From contig CM048552.1 in the NCBI GenBank assembly GCA_026413225.1, positions 146,147,053-146,211,052 of the forward strand: a stretch of 64,000 nt of DNA, in the 5' to 3' direction. The position numbers and the translations under genes are program-made. The notes below the pieces were generated by a model that was not told the DNA's origin, ran no database searches, and was given only the letters and a program-made list of their open reading frames with translations. Of this stretch, positions 60,134-64,000 are shown piece after piece. Origin of the DNA: Otis tarda (taxonomy: Eukaryota; Chordata; Aves; Otidiformes; Otididae). Each line of letters begins with the position of its first letter. Positions within the stretch are counted from its first letter, which is position 1.

Positions 60134-63100
60134 TATAACTCCAGCTTGCTGAATCAACCAGGGCTGAGTGCTAAAACTACAGCTAATCCTTACGTATTTA
60201 TTTTGTTTAGAGACTAACAAAGAGCAGCTTGACATTGGTCAGAAACACCTACCAGTACTTTATTTCATTTACAGTCAGAAGAAAGAAAAGGAGACAGAAA
60301 TATTGTGCACAGCATATGTGTGTTTTACTGTCTGTCCTGCCAGTAACAGCTGCTAAGTGGTGATTTATTTGCTTCAGCAAACCATTAATTTTCCAGCAGT
60401 AACTGGAAACAAACAGTAGAGCTGTAACATTTCCCAAGTTCCAGCAACAATATTCATGTATGACATACAAACATTTTTCAGGTATCACGGTATATATTCA
60501 TATAAGCACATTTCTGCTATAAATTGATTTCTTTCTCCCAATTTTTTTACTACCCACTGGTACATACATGACACAGTGCATGCTTCCTATGGCCTGGGGT
60601 GCTGTTTTGTCTCACAAACTGAATAACAACACAACTCTTCCCTTTCTGCAATGCTGTTCTGTGAAGATCATGCGTATGTTTGGGAAAGACGACAAATCAG
60701 TCACACCTCTGAAAGGAAAAATCAGTCCCACAGCCGCTAGATGAGATACGACTTCACTGCTGTGCTTTGATATAAACCTGGCTTAACACCAACAGATTGT
60801 CAAACGCACGTTGTTGCAAAGCTTTGAAGAAGCAGCATGTTTCTGAGCAAAAACATAAAGGACAGGGAAGGTAACTGGCTCAAAAGAGGATGGAAATTCT
60901 GTTACCGGGGGAGAAAAGAGCCACAGCTGGCCAGAGCTCTGCAGATGTGCCCTGGGATGGTGGCAGAGGGACGGTGGGGTAGGATAAGGGCACAGGCAGG
61001 CTCCAGTGAGGTCACCCCCTCCCAGTGATGAGAGGTAAACCTCCCTCCCCAACAAGGAGCAAGTCGTTGCTAACTCCCACGGAAGAAGGAGCAGGGGCAG
61101 TGAAGCTGCCTGACTGGGTTGTTTTGACATATGCTATACCCATCAGTTATTTTTAAATCATGTCATTTGACAAATCTGCTGAATTCATTCACAATTTCTG
61201 ATTTGCAAGCTGAGTTTCTCTGCTCCTTCTAGGAATCTATGCAAATAGTAACATGATGCTTTCTGGTTTGCTCTGTATTTTAAAATCTCTACAGGTTGCG
61301 ACTCTTCTTACTGATCTGTTCTGTTTGCTGGCAACTGTGTTAAAGACCACAATAAACAAACTAAATAATTAACTGATCCACTTTCTTACACTTCAAGCGA
61401 TGTATTATTTAAGAGTCCAGGCATTAAAGTCTCAGTCCTGAAAACATGCCCTTGGGATCAGCTGCTTTGAAGTCATCTGCAAAATTAGGGAGGTGTACAA
61501 ATGCTTGTAGGATCAGATCCTAAAAATTGTTATCTTTACTGTGATGTGAGCAATAATCATAATGAATCTGCTTGGTATTCCATCATATGTTAAAATACAG
61601 CACCTATTCAACTGCCATCAGAAAAGTAATTGTGTTTCAGTGGTTTTATTCTTTTCATTTGAGAAATGAGTTGGATTTATGCATTTGCTTTATGCAGTGG
61701 AAGAATACTAAAGTTAACATCATGTTTGGAAGTGTAAGGGAATTGTTCTTTGTGAAGTTTCACTCCTGTTAGTATAAAGATATTGCAAAAAGCAAAAAGG
61801 AACATATGGTTAAGTCAGTTTAAATGCACTTCTAATGAGCAAATGAACTCACTAAACTGCATTAGTTAAAAAACCAAAAATCCCCAAATCTTCCCTTTTA
61901 AAATTGTCTGGCTGTGTTACCATCATGAATGTGTTACTATCTACATTATCAGCTTGATTTCTTATATCCCAAATAGTAGAAAATCAATCAGTTTTGAAGC
62001 CTGCTGAATAATACATATTGTTTGACCAAATAATAAAAAGTAGGTCATCGGGGATTTGGCCCTGCTTGCCAGCAGAACAGCACAAGGCAGAGTTTTACTC
62101 TTGCATACACAGACTGCAAAACCCCTGGCAAGCATCCGAGCTATTTAGCAAGGATGAAATCTGTCCTTAGATCCACTCAACCGGCCACGCAGAGGTAGGG
62201 TTTATTTTGGCTCTTTCTTTCTTTGATACAGCTGGTGCTGGTTTTCTTTTAGTTAATAGCAACGTAATGCTATTTAACTTTTTCGTAGCAACTCCAGAAA
62301 CTGAAGAGCTCTTCGTTGCTCCTGGCCATTCAAACAAACTCTACCCTTCTCCTCCAAAGAATCGTCATTTCAGCACAAATTCCAGATAAAACTTAACTAT
62401 TACTGATTCAGTTTTTTCGAAAAAACCCAGCACATTAAGGAAGCAGCAGCTGTCACTTCCCTGAATGGCAACTTGTGTTAAAATGTGAATATTCAGAGCA
62501 CTATTTCCTCTTGATCCCAAGTTGATTCTAGGAATCTGCTAAAGGATCTTTAAACAGCAATGAAATTCAGTGCCATGACTTCAAGGATTACTGTGCTTTG
62601 CATATGAACATTTAGGCAACAGACACACAACAAACTGACCAAATCACAGTTAAATATTTCAACAGCAGAATAAGAAGAAAAGAAAAGCGGCTCCCTCCTC
62701 AAACCCAAAACAGTCCAACAGAAGCCCAGCATGTAAAAATTATTCTGAAACACATGCTTCTTCTGGAGCCAAGGCATATATAACAAATATAGCAGGAAAT
62801 TAATAATCGAAAGCCTGTTTTGTGCAGTAAGGGCTGCAGTCCCTTATACCTGGGATTCATCCTTCCCTCCTTGCTAAAGGGGAATTATCTTCCTCCTGCA
62901 GGATGTCTCTCACAGGTGGTAAAGACTCACTTATGTTGAAGCATCCACACTCACATTACCTTGATTCACATGACAGTCACCAGAGAGAAATGTGCACTGA
63001 GAAAGTGTCACTTATCTGGCCTGCTATAGCTGTCTGCCTTAAGTGAACCGAGACCGATGAGTCCCTGCTTCCCTCCTGTGACAGTGAGGAGAGCCTAGAC

Positions 63101-64000
63101 AATTAGCTCAGATATCAACGCTGAAAACACACATCTGATCAGATGAATCCCATCTACATAAACCATGGCGGAAAAGGGGGAATGAGTTGGTTCTTTGTGT
63201 GGTAAAATTTGGGCAATAACTTCAAAAAGTTAAGAAAACTAAGCCCCAGCACCATGTAGGATGAGCTGGCTTGCCAACTTACTGGCCATTGCTATTTCAA
63301 AACCCATCAAATCTGCATGACATTGCAAGGCATTCAAAGATTAAATAAATGTTGTGAATAACTGTTGTTAAAAAAATTGGCTATAAGTACACAAACCAGT
63401 ATTAAAATACCTGTTTTAGGTGTTTTTATTAAAACTTTGATGGAAAATGAAAGTTTACTGGGACTGTTAATGACTTAGCTTTGCACACAGAGGGAAGAGT
63501 CTACAGAAGCCCAAGCAAAAACCATGTCTATGTAAAACAAGGCCCCAAAGGTCTCCTGAGTATTACAGTCTCTTTATTTATCTGTCTTCTCTGGAGCATG
63601 TGTGCCCAAACTGTTTGCAAGCTGCAAGTTGTCCCCCTCACCTGCGATGCAGGTTCCTAACCTGGTGTTGGGTCTTTAGGTCCCACTTGTAAACCTTGCG
63701 GCCTTCTAGCCGCACCAGTTGGTAGGTGGCAACGTGCAATCTAATAACCTGTATTGCTGTGGACCTGGGAAATTGCCTCTCCTCTAGCTGAGGCTCCTCC
63801 TTGTGTGCTGGCCTGTTTAGAAAATGGGCAGAGAAGACAGGAAATGAACTTTCCTGATGAATCTAAGTATCCCAAATCATTTACATCAGCTGAGCAGATG
63901 CCACTGAAATCACAGTATTTTGCTCAGACATTTAAGCTGTTCAAAGCACATGCAGTTCTCCTCTCTATGAAGAGCAAGAGTGACAGTTCATGAACTACTC

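Larger units (their letters stand above)
51195..64000. other. About 12.8 kb gene-free stretch to the window end
   Basis: No host gene or further CR1 copy. It is mostly AT-rich unique sequence. A purine-rich run lies at 51630-51675, T/G-rich low-complexity sequence at 57211-57267 and 58770-58803, and an A-run at 58651-58665. Open frames, including those of 111-131 codons at 52639-53031, 53345-53710, 55239-55634 and 56265-56600, have no recognisable domain. Confidence 0.45.

Noticed and set aside
1-64000. CRISPR arrays, prokaryotic operons, integrases or phage genes
   Set aside because: CR1 LINEs, a MIR relic and AT-rich gene-free sequence show this is vertebrate nuclear DNA; no spaced direct-repeat arrays were seen.

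Overview
This window looks like non-coding vertebrate DNA, most likely from a bird. The main evidence is five CR1 LINE fragments (about 6% of the window), the near absence of other recent repeats, few and short microsatellites, and AT-rich single-copy sequence between them. Two CR1 copies end in three tandem ATTCTATG-type octamers, the usual CR1 3' terminus. Crocodilians and turtles also carry CR1, so 'bird' is an inference from the low repeat load. I found no host protein-coding gene, tRNA, rRNA or CRISPR array. The only long, family-recognisable reading frame is the reverse transcriptase part of a CR1 element at 44309-46204.

Layout. 1-219: minus-strand CR1 tail. 1696-2024: second minus-strand CR1. 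2025-10571: unique sequence with an old inverted-repeat element (3731-4000), a relic of an old repeat (3410-3475), a perfect CRE, an E-box trio and an RFX X-box. 10572-10775: MIR-type SINE relic. 10776-15460: AT-rich, motif-dense sequence that looks like conserved non-coding DNA, including two paralogous blocks of 128 bp. 15461-24094: unique sequence with minor features. 24095-24779: third minus-strand CR1. 24780-44331: a long gene-free stretch with hairpins, a CpG-dense patch and two further enhancer-like stretches. 44332-46299: the youngest-looking CR1 (plus strand, open ORF2 fragment). 46300-50472: unique. 50473-51194: fifth CR1 (plus strand, broken ORF2). 51195-64000: unique, with three identical TCACGTGT motifs and a G4 motif.

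No genes act together here. The most interesting observation is a pair of ungapped, about 75% identical 128-bp blocks 3,624 bp apart (11693-11820 and 15317-15444). The substitutions show no third-codon-position bias, so the blocks look like duplicated regulatory elements or two copies of an undescribed ancient repeat rather than exons. Everything said about regulation is inferred from motifs in one sequence; no alignment or database search was possible.
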